Source of the DNA: Symbiodinium natans
Taxonomy: Eukaryota > Sar > Dinophyceae > Suessiales > Symbiodiniaceae
Assembly (NCBI GenBank): GCA_905221605.1
Contig: CAJNDS010002593.1
Coordinates: forward strand, 1-64,000
DNA: 64,000 nucleotides
Reading direction: 5' to 3'
In this document: positions 48,985 through 60,850 of the stretch, piece by piece
How the letters are laid out: each line of letters begins with the position of its first letter
Numbering within the stretch: position 1 is the first letter of the stretch
The notes under the pieces: generated by a model
The model's database searches: none
What the model was told of the DNA's origin: nothing
The model's input: only the letters and a program-made list of their open reading frames with translations
Made by a program: the position numbers and the translations under genes

Positions 48985-49610
48985 ATGCCAACGTCCAGTG
49001 CCTTGCCAGGGTTCTCTGGCTCGGGAGCTTCCGCATCGCTGTCGCTGCTGCTGTCACTGCTGCTGCACTCCTTGGAGCACACCTCGTCTCCACATGAGAC
49101 TCTGAAAGGCCAGCGGCGAGAGAGCATCAAGTCAAACAGACAACAGAAATTGACGGCACGTTGCCTTGCAGGGCCTGTCCAGAATCACCTGATGTTCACC
49201 AATGTGATAAGGTAAACTGGTCACTGCGCGGATCCTTCACAAGAAATGCATTCAGCCTGGCTTGACACAAGCCGAGGTGCAACATCATCATTGCCGGCAT
49301 TTAAATAGCCTGGGTCGTCTGCAGCTTAAGCCATGGGAGAAATGTGCACTCACAGTATCGTGTCACAGTGATCTCGACACCTCCCGCAGCTCGAACCTGA
49401 GGTCAAGGCCCAAGCCGAAGACGTGGATGATGGATCTCATGCCTAAAGCAAGGTGGTCAAGCGAATGCGTGGGAACACACAAACCGAAGCACCACCGCAA
49501 TCAAGCCGCCAAAAAACCTGCTCTCCCAGCCTTGTTGCAAGTCCTCCTTTGAGGGCTCCGTGCGGACAACCAAGTACCGCCGCCCAAGCAACTCCACCTT
49601 GAGAAAGACG
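48985..49610 (-). CDS. Unrecognised coding exons upstream of kinase 2
   Basis: Three short segments look coding: VELLGRRYLVVRTEPSKEDL (about 49595-49535), MRSIIHVFGLGLDLRFELRE (about 49440-49380), and an acidic Ser-rich piece, ECSSSDSSSDSDAEAPEPEN (about 49075-49015). They lie just 5' of the kinase domain and could be its N-terminal region or a separate upstream gene. No domain recognised; splice sites not resolved. Confidence 0.35.
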
Positions 49611-51241
49611 CAAGCTTGTTAAGCGAGCTTCCCCTCAGGATTCCCGTCTACAAAGTGGATTCATACTGTCTGGATCAAGCTGGCACAGACTTCAAGAAGT
49701 GCTACGAATAAATTTAGTCTCAGACGACTGAAAAGGCAACTGGATAGGAGCTGGGAGAATACAGAAACAAAGTTTGGCAGCAGTTGAGAACAATGAGCTT
49801 TCGACTAGTCAGAACGTTTTTTCAAATGAACTCCCCCCCCTTTTCATGAGTTTGGAATACCTTCACGTCTTGGTTGTCAGCGGCGACCCTAGGGTGATTC
49901 CAGCTCATCACTAGGCGTACGACTCCGAACCCAGGCCTATTAAAGTATGTTGGCGCGAATTGTATGATGCCCACAGCTTGCTTTCTGGCAACGTGGCTCC
50001 AGCAGCCGCAGTAAGGCCATGACATTGCGGATCAACTGCCCCGTGTGGTCTCGACCGTCGAGGCGGCTGTGGAAGTGGAGTGGGGTCTCCTGAGCAGGGT
50101 GAACAGGGGTGCGACGGTGCTCCATAGTGCTCTTCCTGCTGAAGATTCAAACACCACGGCTCCGGACCAGATGACGGACTCTACCCTTCCGCACGGAAGT
50201 CCTGAAGCTCAGGGCACTTTCCCGGCTCGGGCGATGCGATCTCCAATGCCTGAGGGCAAAGATCTGCTATGCGCTGATGGGGTGGCTGCTACAAGGGCCC
50301 ACGGCCCTCAGAATCCGACAGCTCTTTGACATATGTTCTTGTGCCGCGCCTCGCTCGCACAGTCACCGTCACACTCTGAGTCTAGCCTCGGGGTGGCAGG
50401 GGCGGTAGCTGATGAGACAGAATATGTCAGAATGGGTTATGGCAATAAGCAGCAAGAGGATAAGAACCTCAGATCAGGCTTTACCACTCGTTTACAGCAA
50501 AACCTCTAAGTTAATCAGGAGACGTCCGGTCGTCAGCTGAGACAATGCAGAACTCGTTGGCTTCCTGAGCTGGTGTAGGGAAGCTGCCACCCTTCCAGCT
50601 GGACCGTGTCTCAGCCAGTGCACGACACGCGCCATCGGAAACGATAACCCTAAATCGCCCCAAGCCTCAACCGTGACTGGACAGCTAAGCAGGACGTTGC
50701 CTTCCACATTAACTCAACAAAACCTGCCTAGGAAGCATAGGTGCCAATAACCGTTCTGACCATTCCAGTGAAGAGCCCATCAAAACGGTCATTCTCAGAA
50801 CTATGTTACCTTTTTTACATGGGCTACCATTTCAGTCCATGTGGAACTGTAGGGAACTTCGTTTTCGCCGGGCATCTGTGGCTTCCGGAGAGCCAGCACA
50901 AGAGTCGATGGGATCTGTCCACCGCAGGCCCTGATCAATTTGCATCTTGCGTTTGATCTTTTAGTTGTTTTGTATTCTTTGTGAAAATTCATTGCTTTCA
51001 TTCGGGCTGGTCAAAACACAGCGACTGTGTTTCGGTCGTAGACATGTTAGACATCACGAGATATGTTGCGCAACTCCTTTCGCCAGGGCATGCGCCTCGC
51101 TGGACTTGGGTGTCACCTGGGTAGCCAATGGGGCGGCATCATACGTGCACCCGAAACAGAACTCCACAAAGCAGCTTCTTGAACAGGCCCCCCGCATCCG
51201 GAGAGGCTAGTCGGATTTCTCCAGGGCGTGGAGTGGCAACT

Positions 51242-51622
51242 TCAGATAGAGATGCCCGGCCGCCAGTAGAGAGTTGGTCCTGCTTCCGCGCAGAAGGCTA
51301 TGCTAGACCTTGATTTGAGGATTATTGATGCTGCCGCTTCAGAAGAGAACACCTCCACGCTTGAACCCGGTGTAAACCGGCACTTTTGTGAGCCTGGTCG
51401 GTCATGTCTGCATCTGAGGCCAATTGAAAATCGGCCGCCGAGCTCATGTGGTCGGAACTCAATGAACCTCGGATTCAGACGGGGAGCATACTTTGCAAAG
51501 CATTCTTTCTGTTCATCAGGAGTTAGCTGCAAAGAACCCCTCTTAGCAGGGCTCCTGTGATCACAGTCTTCAGGCTTTGCAACAGGGGCTGCAGGAAAGG
51601 TTAACAACCTGGGAGGCCACAA
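51242..51622 (-). CDS. Hypothetical coding exon
   Basis: A 126-codon minus-strand frame with convincing coding character in its first two thirds: LQLTPDEQKECFAKYAPRL, NPRFIEFRPHELGGRFSIGL, then a Ser-rich piece. No recognised domain. The end near the stop may run into intron. It is on the same strand as all recognised genes. Whether it joins the exons at 49.0-49.6 kb is unknown. Confidence 0.35.
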   Translation of the reverse strand: MWPPRLLTFPAAPVAKPEDCDHRSPAKRGSLQLTPDEQKECFAKYAPRLNPRFIEFRPHELGGRFSIGLRCRHDRPGSQKCRFTPGSSVEVFSSEAAASIILKSRSSIAFCAEAGPTLYWRPGISI

Positions 51623-52999
51623 AAGCGTGACACGAGAACATCCAGAACCCTGCGGAAAGAGCCCTCAGAAAAATATGTTTTCCAACGAAGGACCATCAAA
51701 AGACCTGTCTCACTACCAAGCATGACCGAAAGGACTGCATCAGAACTTGTACTTGACATCTACTTCTGTGACGCGACAAGAGCGGGCAAAAGCTTCGTTG
51801 GCCGGCGTCTGGGATAGACTTGGTTGCTCGACCACCATCTGCTCAGGTCAGTAGGTCCAGGGACTTCAAGTCCGCGGCTGTTTGCATGCAGGTGCTGTCA
51901 CGACACTACCCGGAGCTCTCCAGATTCCATGCATGTGACAGCAAGATGTCAAGTCTGAGCCAATCCAGCAGCAAAGGCAGACAAGGCAAAGATGCACCTC
52001 GATCCCTTCTACCAAGGTCAAGACGTTGCTCTGTGCAAGAATGCCCGCCCCCTAACCTGTACTTCCTCAATATTTGGTGAACCTGACTCTCAAGGGCCAC
52101 CTGGAGACTGTGCTGGGTGCTTTTAGAGTCACGCATTTGGACGAATGGTTGCGGTTGTTGCTTACTTCAAATGCCGGCGTGCGCGCATGGGGTGCAGCAT
52201 AACTGTACATAGGGAAGGTATGACTCGGAGGCATGACTCGGTATGACTGTATATGAGATGTAACCACGGGCCTTGCAAGCACGGCAATGATGGCAATTGC
52301 AGTCGAAGCAACCACAGTACATAAACATCTGAGCCCTACAGGATACTTTCGAATCCCATATCGCCTCCCTCTCTCTTTCGAACTCGAACTCGATCTCTAC
52401 CTCTACCTATACCTCCACCTCTACCTCCAACTCCAACTCCAACTCTCACTCTAGCTGACACCATGGCTCAGCATTCGACATGCCTCTAATTCAGAACAAT
52501 CCCCGAGAAACCCTAGGCACATTCAACCACCTTGAAACCCAGGTAATCCTCGATAGAGCTGAGGCATCGGGGTCCCCACGCCGCCATGTATCCGAGAGTC
52601 TTGATGCCAGGCAGGAGATTGTTCCCCGAGCCTCCAAGGCTGCCCAAGCCAAGTGCCAGTGCTGCCCAATGGACAACACACCAAGCATTCGAGTCATAGG
52701 CCGATCCGGCTGGTGCAGCTGCAGTACACAGCAGCTACTCCGGCAGAGACAGCTACAGAGCTGCAGGAAATCCTGGAGCCCGAACCACAAGTTGCCAACA
52801 AGTCACAGCATCTACAATCTAGCATCTAACATCGAGAGATTCGCTCTGCAACTGCCTCATGGCGCACGGCTTCTTCAACAAGGCCAGCGGCGCGAAGCCC
52901 ATGGCACCATGCTAGCAGCTTGTCTGACATGTGCCTGCCTTTCGCCTACCATGTGCCTGCTTTGTGCCCTCAAGAACATTACTGGAAAGCGGACAGGCA
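51623..52999. other. No recognised gene; hexamer array inside
   Basis: A plus-strand frame at 52480-53112 is long (210 codons) but has no recognised domain, and it runs opposite to all other genes. Confidence 0.45.
52368..52455 (+). repeat. Degenerate hexamer array (CTCTAC / CTCCAA / CTCGAA)
   Basis: About fourteen six-base units of the form CTCNAN in one orientation, drifting from CTCGAA through CTCTAC to CTCCAA. Confidence 0.85.
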
Positions 53000-54010
53000 T
53001 GTGTGCAGCAGGCGGCTCCGGGCCAGCGCAGCACAATTGCAAACTCCGCTACTCCAACGCCCTGGGGTGCTTTCCAGGATCCGTGCCGCGGGATGAGGTC
53101 TTTGATCCTTAAATGGGCAGCAGCCTGTACCTTGCTGCTGGAAGTCAAAACACTGGCTTGGCCACTGCAAGACGCTTGTGATTGAAACAGTGGTGCGAAG
53201 GGCCGGACTTACAACATCCTCCTGCCCTGCCCCTTTTGGGTCAGAATGTGACTGACGAAAACGGTCCGGCTACAAACTGCAGCTGTTGGCGAAAACCTGA
53301 TGCGCGCAGCCTGCCATGTAGCAGGTCAGGCCATGGCATCCAAATCCTTTGTCCACTTCTGCATCTCCTCCTCAGGCCTCTTGGGTCAGCTGATTTGTGG
53401 GAATTGTAGGGTCAGAGATTGTGGACAGACAGCACGCTTGCAAGAAACCTTCTGAATGGGCCGTCAAGCGGCGTGTCGATCATGGCCTGGTTCACGCAGA
53501 AGAAGTCCACCTTCCCCTTTGTTGCATCACCTTGATAGTGGACACTAGCATAGCACTTTTGACTGAGAGGCCAATTTTGCAGAAGCCAAGCCAAGACACG
53601 GATCGACTCAAAGCCAGAGATCACCCCTCGGCATCGCAGTGGCATGTACGATCGCACCCATTGCAAAAGACTTCACTGCCAGCTTGCCGAAAGTGCTGAG
53701 CAGAAACTGCATGTGGGAATGTCAAGTGCTAAGTTACTAGCCGTGTCTGAAAAGCCAGGGCTCCAGTCTGCCTGAGCATGCTGTCGAGCACGGCGTCGGC
53801 GGCCATGCGCCGTTTGGCCTTGGAACACGCTGTAGATTCCGCTACTTCAGGCAGAAATGGCCAGCCCAGGCAGAAGAGCTGAACGCAACACAAGGCACAC
53901 ATTCTTCTATGACGCGATCCCGCACGTCATCCGGCATTTCCAGACGAATCTTGGACCTGGATCTGCACACGATGCCCACGAAACTGTTGCCAGCAGTTAT
54001 CACCAACGCT
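53000..54010 (-). CDS. Unrecognised spliced gene (probable exons)
   Basis: Several minus-strand segments read as coding and follow one another: ALVITAGNSFVGIVCRSR with EMPDDVRDRVIEECVPC (about 54005-53890), CSKAKRRMAADAVLDSML (about 53830-53775), a segment around GKVDFFCVNQAMIDTPLDG (about 53520-53460), EEEMQKWTKDLDAMA (about 53370-53325) and RIKDLIPRHGSWKAPQGVG (about 53110-53055). They lack low complexity and have sensible composition, but I know no family that fits and have not fixed the splice sites. They lie downstream of the clpX stop, so they are probably a separate small gene. Limits are approximate. Confidence 0.35.
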
Positions 54011-54211
54011 TTCGCAACTGTGGGGAAACTCAGACAGGAACGTCCGCTCAACCGTCTCCAGCCACCGCTGCACCGATGCTTGTGCCACAGGCGCAGAACA
54101 CAGCAAGTCCTGCAAGCTTCCTTGGTAGGGCAAGACGGCAAGATCAACTGACATTTTGACGGAAGAGCTGCAGGATAAGACATGATGAGACGTTCAGGGG
54201 CCGGGTCCCTT

Positions 54212-57200
54212 TCAGCAGGATCTTGCCGAGGCTCCTTCAGGATCCTCCACCATCGCCTTTGTGAGGGTCAGCTTGGTGCAGCTCGTGGAGGGCAGCTCGA
54301 ACTTGAAGCCACGGAGAACCTGCCCGTGCTGCATGGTGTTTATGGCCCGTGCACGCCGCCTGCAAACACATCAAACACGAACAAACAAAAAATGTGACAC
54401 GCGCGTGTTTTTGTGAGACGAGATCCTCTTCCTCTCCTCTCGGTTCCTCTCGGTTCCTCATTACTCTAATGGCCTTCTCCAGGATGGTGACCAAGGCCCG
54501 CGCGCCCGTCTTCTCCTCCACGGCCAGCTCCGCCACGCGTCGGAGGGCCGCCTCTTCAGCCTGGATCCACACACCCAGCTTACGGAATTGAAACTCACAA
54601 GGGCTTCGATTTGGGGCTTCCTTTCTTTAGTCTTGGAGTTGGGTTCTGAGAATTCTTTCGGGTTCAGGCGGCTTGGGGTTTAGAATCCAGTGTGGACTCG
54701 CACGTGGCAGGCAAGGCAACCGTCCGAAGAGGAGACCCAGCCAAGGACTACAATGGGGATGGGTTGGGGATGTTTAGGGTTTAGGTGCTTGTGGGTTCGC
54801 ACCTCCAGTTCGATCCCATAGCCCTTGAAGTCGTTCCTCAGTCTCACAGGGTGCTACGCGCTGGTGCCAGTACTGTAGCAATGGAAGCTATTTCACTTGT
54901 CATAGGGCAGCTGGGTCTCTGAAATTGGAGCAGAACCGAGTCTTCAGCCTCCGTCAAGATTCTGTAGAGGTCATTGCTAGTCAGTGCCCTGATCGCCTTG
55001 GAGATGAAAGCCAGGGAGGGGCCAAGCCATTCACGGACACCCTCACGGAAAACCCGCAGCCGCTTAGTAAGGCCTGCACCACACGGACAGGGATGCGCCC
55101 CACAAATTCCGGCTCAAGCCCCGCTTCGACAAAGTCCTTTGTCTCAGCCAAATGCAAGTAGCCTCAGTGATCAAACGAGCCGTGAAGAACTGGTACCACA
55201 CGTTCTCGCCCCTTGAAAAAGGGAATGTGCAAACTTGCTCAAACCTTACGCGCGCAGGGTTTAGCTTACGCCGCTGACTCTCCACAAAACGAACCCTGCG
55301 CAAGACATCGTTAAACGTGCCGCATCCAAAAGCAATCTGCGCAAACCTACACGTGAAAATCAAACGGAAAACCTACCCAAACCATGGCCTAAGGCACTTT
55401 TCACATGACAACATTAACGCTGGAAACGTCAGGTTCATAGGGGTGACAAAGGAGTTGGTGGTGGCTCTGACGTCCCCGAGCCACTCTGTGCCTCCTCCTT
55501 CGATGGGAGGCCCAAGGGATCGGAGTTGTCTTTGTCTTCCTGGTCGTGCTCCTCGACGAAGAAACCCATGGATTTGGTACCTGAGCACATGACTTCGAGA
55601 TGCGGCACCCATTCTGTGACTGACGTCAGCAGGCCGGGCACTCTTTTAAGTATTGGCTGTGGCACCCACGCGGTTTTTGATCATCTCATTCATGCCATTG
55701 AAGGCACCGCTGAAAATGAACAACACCTCAGCTTTTGCCAAATCCCCTAGTCTCCGGATATGAGACCAAACTCGCCTCGGCCCTGGCCGTGGGAATCAGA
55801 GGTGGACCTCACCTCTAATCTCCTCCCCATGAATCCCCCCTCTTTCGTGCTTTGCAGCGCCCGCAGCAACCCACCTCCATGCCTCGCAAACTCTTCGGAC
55901 GCGAACCTTCAAGAAAAAGCGATTAGATTGGCCCCGCTGCATCCAAGACAGTCTTGACAAAACGCCGATCTTCCCCCCCAGGCCCGAAAGACCGACCCCC
56001 TTTAACCTAGAGGCCCAACAAAACCCTCAGAGCGCCCCCGAGACAGTCCTCCCATTCCGATCCCGATTCTATAGACACACCGCCAAGCTGTCTCCAGCGG
56101 GCCGGTCGACCCACAGCGTTTACAAACCTACATATGCATATACATACATGTGTGTGTGGATTTGTTTTCGATGTAAGTAGTTATATTTGTTGCTTTATTT
56201 GTACAATATATATATATATATACATAAACATAAAAATATGTACATATACAGATATATATATATATATATGTATGTATGTGTGTGTGTGCGTGTGTGAGAG
56301 ATTTGATTAGATTAGATTCTCTTTTCTTATGTTGGAGCGTGTGCACACCACGCTAAAACAACCAAAGCAGCAAAACAACACACCCACAAAACAACTCAGA
56401 TCATGCTGACAGCATGGCCAAACCCTGGTGCACAGGGCTTGGAGTCGACTTTCGGCAAGCGGAGTCGACCTAGGGCAACGACCTCCTACGAGCACAACCG
56501 AAAACGATCGGCTCAGACCCGGAACAACCGTCTTCGGTCAGTAGTGTAAAGAAAGGCGCATGGGGAACGTGTTGCGAAAAGCGTCAGAGCAGCATTCGGC
56601 TTAGCCACCTTCAAAAAGCCATCCCTGCTTGTGACACACAGAAGCTACATGCATATGAGCAGATGCAAATCAACCCACAAGAAGACAAGAAGACTTAACC
56701 AGACCAAAGTAGAATTGTAAGGAACCACTGGCTTCGAGCCCTCAGCTTCGACAAGTGGCAAACTTCGTCGAGATTGTCTGGTCTCCTTGACCACCTCCAA
56801 ACCTGAACCCGCCCGGCTGTCTTTCCGTGACTCTGGCATCTTGTGCGGCCAAGGGGGCATACTCGAAAGGCTGGCTTGCATCGAGTTTTTCGTGCCCACC
56901 TAAGCTGCCCGGCGTTCCCCGAGGGTCGGGAAGTTCTCGCGGCAGAAGCGGAGTTCTGCAATGGTGGTTCTTGGGTTCCACCCCGCGCAAACGGCAACAC
57001 ATCAAGTACACATGTTGAGACAAACATGCTTAAACTTAAACATGGTTGCCGCAGTCGTTGAGGTCGAGGAGCCTCGGTGTCCTCCATGATCTTTAAAAAG
57101 TTGCCTGGTATGCTGCTCACATGCTCACAAACACCGAGGTAGCACAGTCTTGGCGCACATGAGCGAAGGATGCCCTTGCTAAGTTTTCCATGCCAGGGGT

Positions 57201-58253
57201 CTTTGCACTTGTGATCCATTCCAGCCACCTCTGGCAGTGCCACCACTTCCACTGCAAATCTTGTCCACTTCATCTATGTACCTGCCAACACATGTTTGCA
57301 AACTGCGAACTCCTGGACCACGGGGCAATGAAACCCGAGAACGCACGCATGTTTTCAGACGAGGTGCACCATTCCATACTGTGCCACGTCCGAACTCCCA
57401 CCGGCTGCATCTATGAGCTGCCGGACAACATCCTCCGCATCTTCGCCGACAATGCCAGTTTCCGAGAATTTCGTCGCATCTGCCTGGCCAGACGTGTGTC
57501 ACATCGGCTGGAGAGATGCTGGCCAAGCAGTCTTGCACTGCTCTTGCACTGCTCTTGCAGCTGAAGGTCTTTGGCAAAGGGAACTCCGAGCATCTTGGCC
57601 ATGGTCCTAACGAGGTAGGTTTTCCCGCTTCCCGTCGGACCGGAGATGAGGATGTTCCTTAACATGACATGGCTCGAAGAGGCTCTGAGAGAGCCCGTCA
57701 GACATCATCAGATGCTGGCCCTGTGCACTTCAAGGGGCGGCTTGGTGTAGTTCTTGCCTCGAAGGCTGGGATCATCGAGGCATCGCCTCGCCCAGTTGTA
57801 ATGATCGCAAAGAGCAACGGACCTGAGAAGACGGAAGATAATGGAAGAGAGATGCCTTTGAGTTTGATGGTGCGTCCAGAGCACAACACCTTCTTGGCAT
57901 CGTCCTGATCTCAGCTACTTTCCAGTCTCGCAAATTGAGTCAAATTGCAAGCTGCAAGCGTGGCTGAGTTTGGGAACAACGCCATCCTGCTCGATGACAA
58001 ATCGGTCTAAGTATTCCTTCACCTCTTTGGGCTTCATCCGAAAGTCTCGGATGTTTTGCATCACCTCACCGATGCCAAGCACAGTTACGAGGTGTGGGTT
58101 GAGGCGATGAGCAGGCTTCGATTCACTTACAGATACTTGTAGCGCAGTCTTCTGTCTGAAACATACTGAAAGAACAACGATGGGGGGCAATGACATCTCG
58201 TAAGGGCAACCTAAATTTAAACCCATTCTCACAAGTGGTACGAACGGGGACAA
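54212..58253 (-). CDS. clpX: ClpX-type AAA+ unfoldase of an organellar Clp protease, spliced
   Basis: ATP-dependent unfoldase that feeds substrates into ClpP, in mitochondria or plastids in eukaryotes. Exons in order: [17 protein letters not shown] (about 58050-57987; family PxExxxxLDxxVIGQ), then [10 protein letters not shown] after an intron; Walker [20 protein letters not shown] near 57640; [18 protein letters not shown] near 57440; Walker [10 protein letters not shown] near 57270; [18 protein letters not shown] near 55710; SMGFFVEE near 55570, at the place of the ClpP-binding IGF loop, here [17 protein letters not shown] near 55120 with the arginine finger; [19 protein letters not shown] near 54950; [20 protein letters not shown] near 54540; and the end [12 protein letters not shown] with a stop at 54212. 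The intron at 57986 has a GA donor. I see no N-terminal four-Cys zinc domain. The start is uncertain. Confidence 0.85.
56128..56317 (+). repeat. TA/TG/CATA microsatellite block
   Basis: TA runs at about 56204-56222 and 56251-56270, then TATG and TG units and a short ATTAG run. It lies in an intron of clpX. Confidence 0.85.
57905..57986 (-). other. GA-AG intron in clpX at VIEQ|DDAKK
   Basis: The exon ends ATCGAGCAG at 57987. The intron starts GATGGC and ends GATCAG. The next exon starts GACGATGCC at 57904, giving [11 protein letters not shown], which matches the clpX family's VIGQDxAKKxL. Confidence 0.8.
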
Positions 58254-58884
58254 GCCAGCCCAACGTGCAGCTGCCTATGCATATGCAGCTGCCCAGGCAT
58301 GCAAGAGGCCTACCGTACCCCGGTTTGTTCATCGGTATCGACACAGGCCGGTATGGGCCCGTTAGCGGGGAGCGCACTTTCACGTCGGCACTGAGAAAGA
58401 AGCCTTGCGTGCTTTCTCCTCCTCCTCTGGAGCTCCTTGCAGGCGAGTGTCAGCGCACTGACAACGAAGTGAAACTGCTGCTTGACCGACACTTCACACA
58501 CGAACGAAGGCAGCAAAGGAACTCTTCTGGCCGCCGAACATGTCGCCCGAACCAGGACCAACAAAACCTCCACCCATGCCACTTCGTCCACCTTGATTTA
58601 CCACCTCATACGAGAACCAACGAGACAGCTGGACATTCAGGAACGACTAAAGCTGAGGCCAGCGCATCAAAAATGTTACCGAGGGGTACGGGACCCTGTG
58701 CATGAAGTTGCGATTTGCTGCTCCTGGCGCTGCTTGGCCGCCCATGATGCTAAATTCATGCTGCACAGCTCGCCATGCATCGAATCATGTTTGGCACGAT
58801 GCGCTTACTTTCCGCGGCTTTGTGAAACTGGGTCATCAACAAAGTGGCCTGCTGGAGTGATCTGCCAAGTTCTTCAAGGCAAGC

Positions 58885-59616
58885 TCACACCAATCCCAGT
58901 GCAGCTCTCGCACGGCTCCACTCATCTACTAGCTCGTCGATGGCCTGAGTGCGGCCAGGATCAGCTGCAGCAGCTGCAGCAGCTGCAGGTCGTGGTGGTG
59001 GGCGCAGCTCGCGGTGCGGGGCACCCTCTTCACGATCCGCATCCTGGAGGCCAGCCTCTAAGAGGGCAGCGAATTCTCCAAAGTGCCTTGCATTGCGCTC
59101 TGACATTTCGAGCCGCTCTTCCAAGGCACTACCATCTCCCCTCACTTTTTCAAGCTCCCTCTGCTTGTCCTGCAGTTCCTGCTCAATCCTTTGCAGCTCA
59201 TCATCCACCTCGTCGGAACTCGAGCCCCATCCATCTTCGCGTTTTACTTCCAGTTCAGATCCCCACGACCTCTCCGAGGAGACCGAGCAGCTCCGAGGTT
59301 TCAGCAAGCGGCCGGAGCACTTCGAAAGGCGGCCTGCGGGCTCTGCGGGTTCCGCGGGCTCTGCGCGCTCCGTGTTCTCCCTGTGCTCGGGCTCCGGTTT
59401 GGGAGGGTGGCCTTCACTCCCTGCTCTCGACGCACCACGAGACACGGACGGCAGGTGCAATGGCACAGCGCTCAATGCACTCAGGGGCGGGTCTGCTGAC
59501 TGGCTCCGTGAGCCAGGCCCATGCGACGGTCTGCGCCAAACCGGCGCGGACCACTCGGACCATTCACCTCGCAGCTGCTGCCTTGCCTCTTGGACTACGT
59601 ATGCCATGCATCGCAA
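58885..59616 (-). CDS. Hypothetical coiled-coil protein
   Basis: A 243-codon open frame. The first half is low-complexity, rich in Ser, Pro, Glu and Ala, with a repeated AEP unit (ERAEPAEPAEPAGR). The middle has a clear heptad-like helix, DELQRIEQELQDKQRELEKV, followed by more charged helix, then an Ala-rich stretch from a CAG/CTG-rich repeat (PAAAAAAAADPG), and a short charged end, IDELVDEWSRARAALGLV. There are no catalytic motifs or membrane segments. The start at 59616 is simply the first ATG, so upstream exons are possible. A scaffolding or cytoskeletal role would be a guess. Confidence 0.5.
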   Translation of the reverse strand: MRCMAYVVQEARQQLRGEWSEWSAPVWRRPSHGPGSRSQSADPPLSALSAVPLHLPSVSRGASRAGSEGHPPKPEPEHRENTERAEPAEPAEPAGRLSKCSGRLLKPRSCSVSSERSWGSELEVKREDGWGSSSDEVDDELQRIEQELQDKQRELEKVRGDGSALEERLEMSERNARHFGEFAALLEAGLQDADREEGAPHRELRPPPRPAAAAAAAADPGRTQAIDELVDEWSRARAALGLV

Positions 59617-60343
59617 GGCTCCATGGCAAGAGATCCGAGAGATGACCCGCTAGCACATCTGCGTACCATTTGTCTAGCAATGTCTGGATTCCACGCTCTA
59701 AGTGATTCAAGGATGCGTGCTCGTGCTACGTGTAGATTGGGAGCCAGGCATCGAACACACTTCCTTCGAGCCGGCAGGTTCAGCCCTTTCTAGCCCATGC
59801 AACACTCTACGTCTGGGATCTGTACCTGTGCACATGATGATCATGCATGCAGCATGGTCCTGAATGGTGGGCGTCTGCTGGAGGCCCGCTTTGTAGCCGC
59901 AAACGCCGCGCAGCCCAGCACAAGCTGCCTTTCCAGCCGGCCTGGCTGGCATTCGCCTGGATCACCCTGCGAGGTAGTCGCCGGTCGCACCCCAGGAGCG
60001 TGCCCTGTAGGAGCCGCCGCCACACGCCATGGCGACGCAAAGGCCAGGGCCATGAAATCTGGGGACGGTCAAGCCAGCAAACTCATTGCAACGAAGCTGG
60101 TGGGTACGCTAGGATGGTAGGAGTATTCATAGCACTTCCCTCGATGGCTCCGCTATGCTCCGCTCCTACATGCCTTGAACTTTGCAGCTCTTTCACTCCT
60201 GGGGCTGCAGATGTCCACTTGCTTCTTGAACTCGGGCAAGCACGCGCACAGAATCTAAATTCCAGATGATGAATGATCTGGCCACTGCAAAACCGAAGGT
60301 ATCCTGAGGAGGCGTTTTGAAGGAAGCTTCTGCTTTGGCTTCT

Positions 60344-60796
60344 CTAAGTGAAGGTGGGAGGATGCCGCAGGACCTCCCTTAGCTCTTTGGCCAGGGTCTG
60401 GAGACCACGGGAGCTGAAGGCTCGTGCAGTCAGAAGAACCCCAACATCCAAGCTTCGGAGTCGTGCCTTGAGCTGCGACACCTCACCTTCTTCCAAGAAC
60501 TTCCCAAGGCTGAGCTCCCCGACGGACTGCAACGCCGACGTCCACTCCTCCAGCGGGATGTCCATGCAACGCGGCCCTCGGTCGCAGCCGCTGGCCGTAA
60601 CAGGTTCGGGCTCTTGGGGCTCGGCACGGGCCGTGACGTGAGTAGCTGCTTGCCAGTCTATGAGTGTTTGCTCACCTTGAAGCATGCGTTCATCCACCAG
60701 CTCCTCCACTCCCACAGCCGTCACGGCACACATGCCCTTCCAGTTTGGCTTCGGGGCGCGGACCTTGGTGGCACGAGGCACTACACAGATACCCAA
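60344..60796 (-). CDS. Hypothetical protein exon or small gene
   Basis: An open frame of 150 codons lies just downstream of the glycosyltransferase stop on the same strand. It reads as real coding sequence (acidic and Leu-rich helices such as LEEGEVSQLKARLRSLDVG, no low complexity) and ends in a stop at 60344. I recognise no family. The ATG at 60796 is only the first in frame; an acceptor at CCACCAAG|GTCCGCG a little downstream would make this an internal or terminal exon. It could belong to the same transcript as the coiled-coil ORF at 58885-59616. Confidence 0.45.
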   Translation of the reverse strand: MGICVVPRATKVRAPKPNWKGMCAVTAVGVEELVDERMLQGEQTLIDWQAATHVTARAEPQEPEPVTASGCDRGPRCMDIPLEEWTSALQSVGELSLGKFLEEGEVSQLKARLRSLDVGVLLTARAFSSRGLQTLAKELREVLRHPPTFT

Positions 60797-60850
60797 CCTG
60801 ACAAAACCGGTACAAAACCAGATCGGCTTTGTAGACCACTGGAATCAAAC

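Noticed and set aside
52480-53112. Plus-strand 210-codon ORF
   Set aside because: No recognised domain, and it is opposite in strand to likely minus exons at 53.0-53.1 kb.
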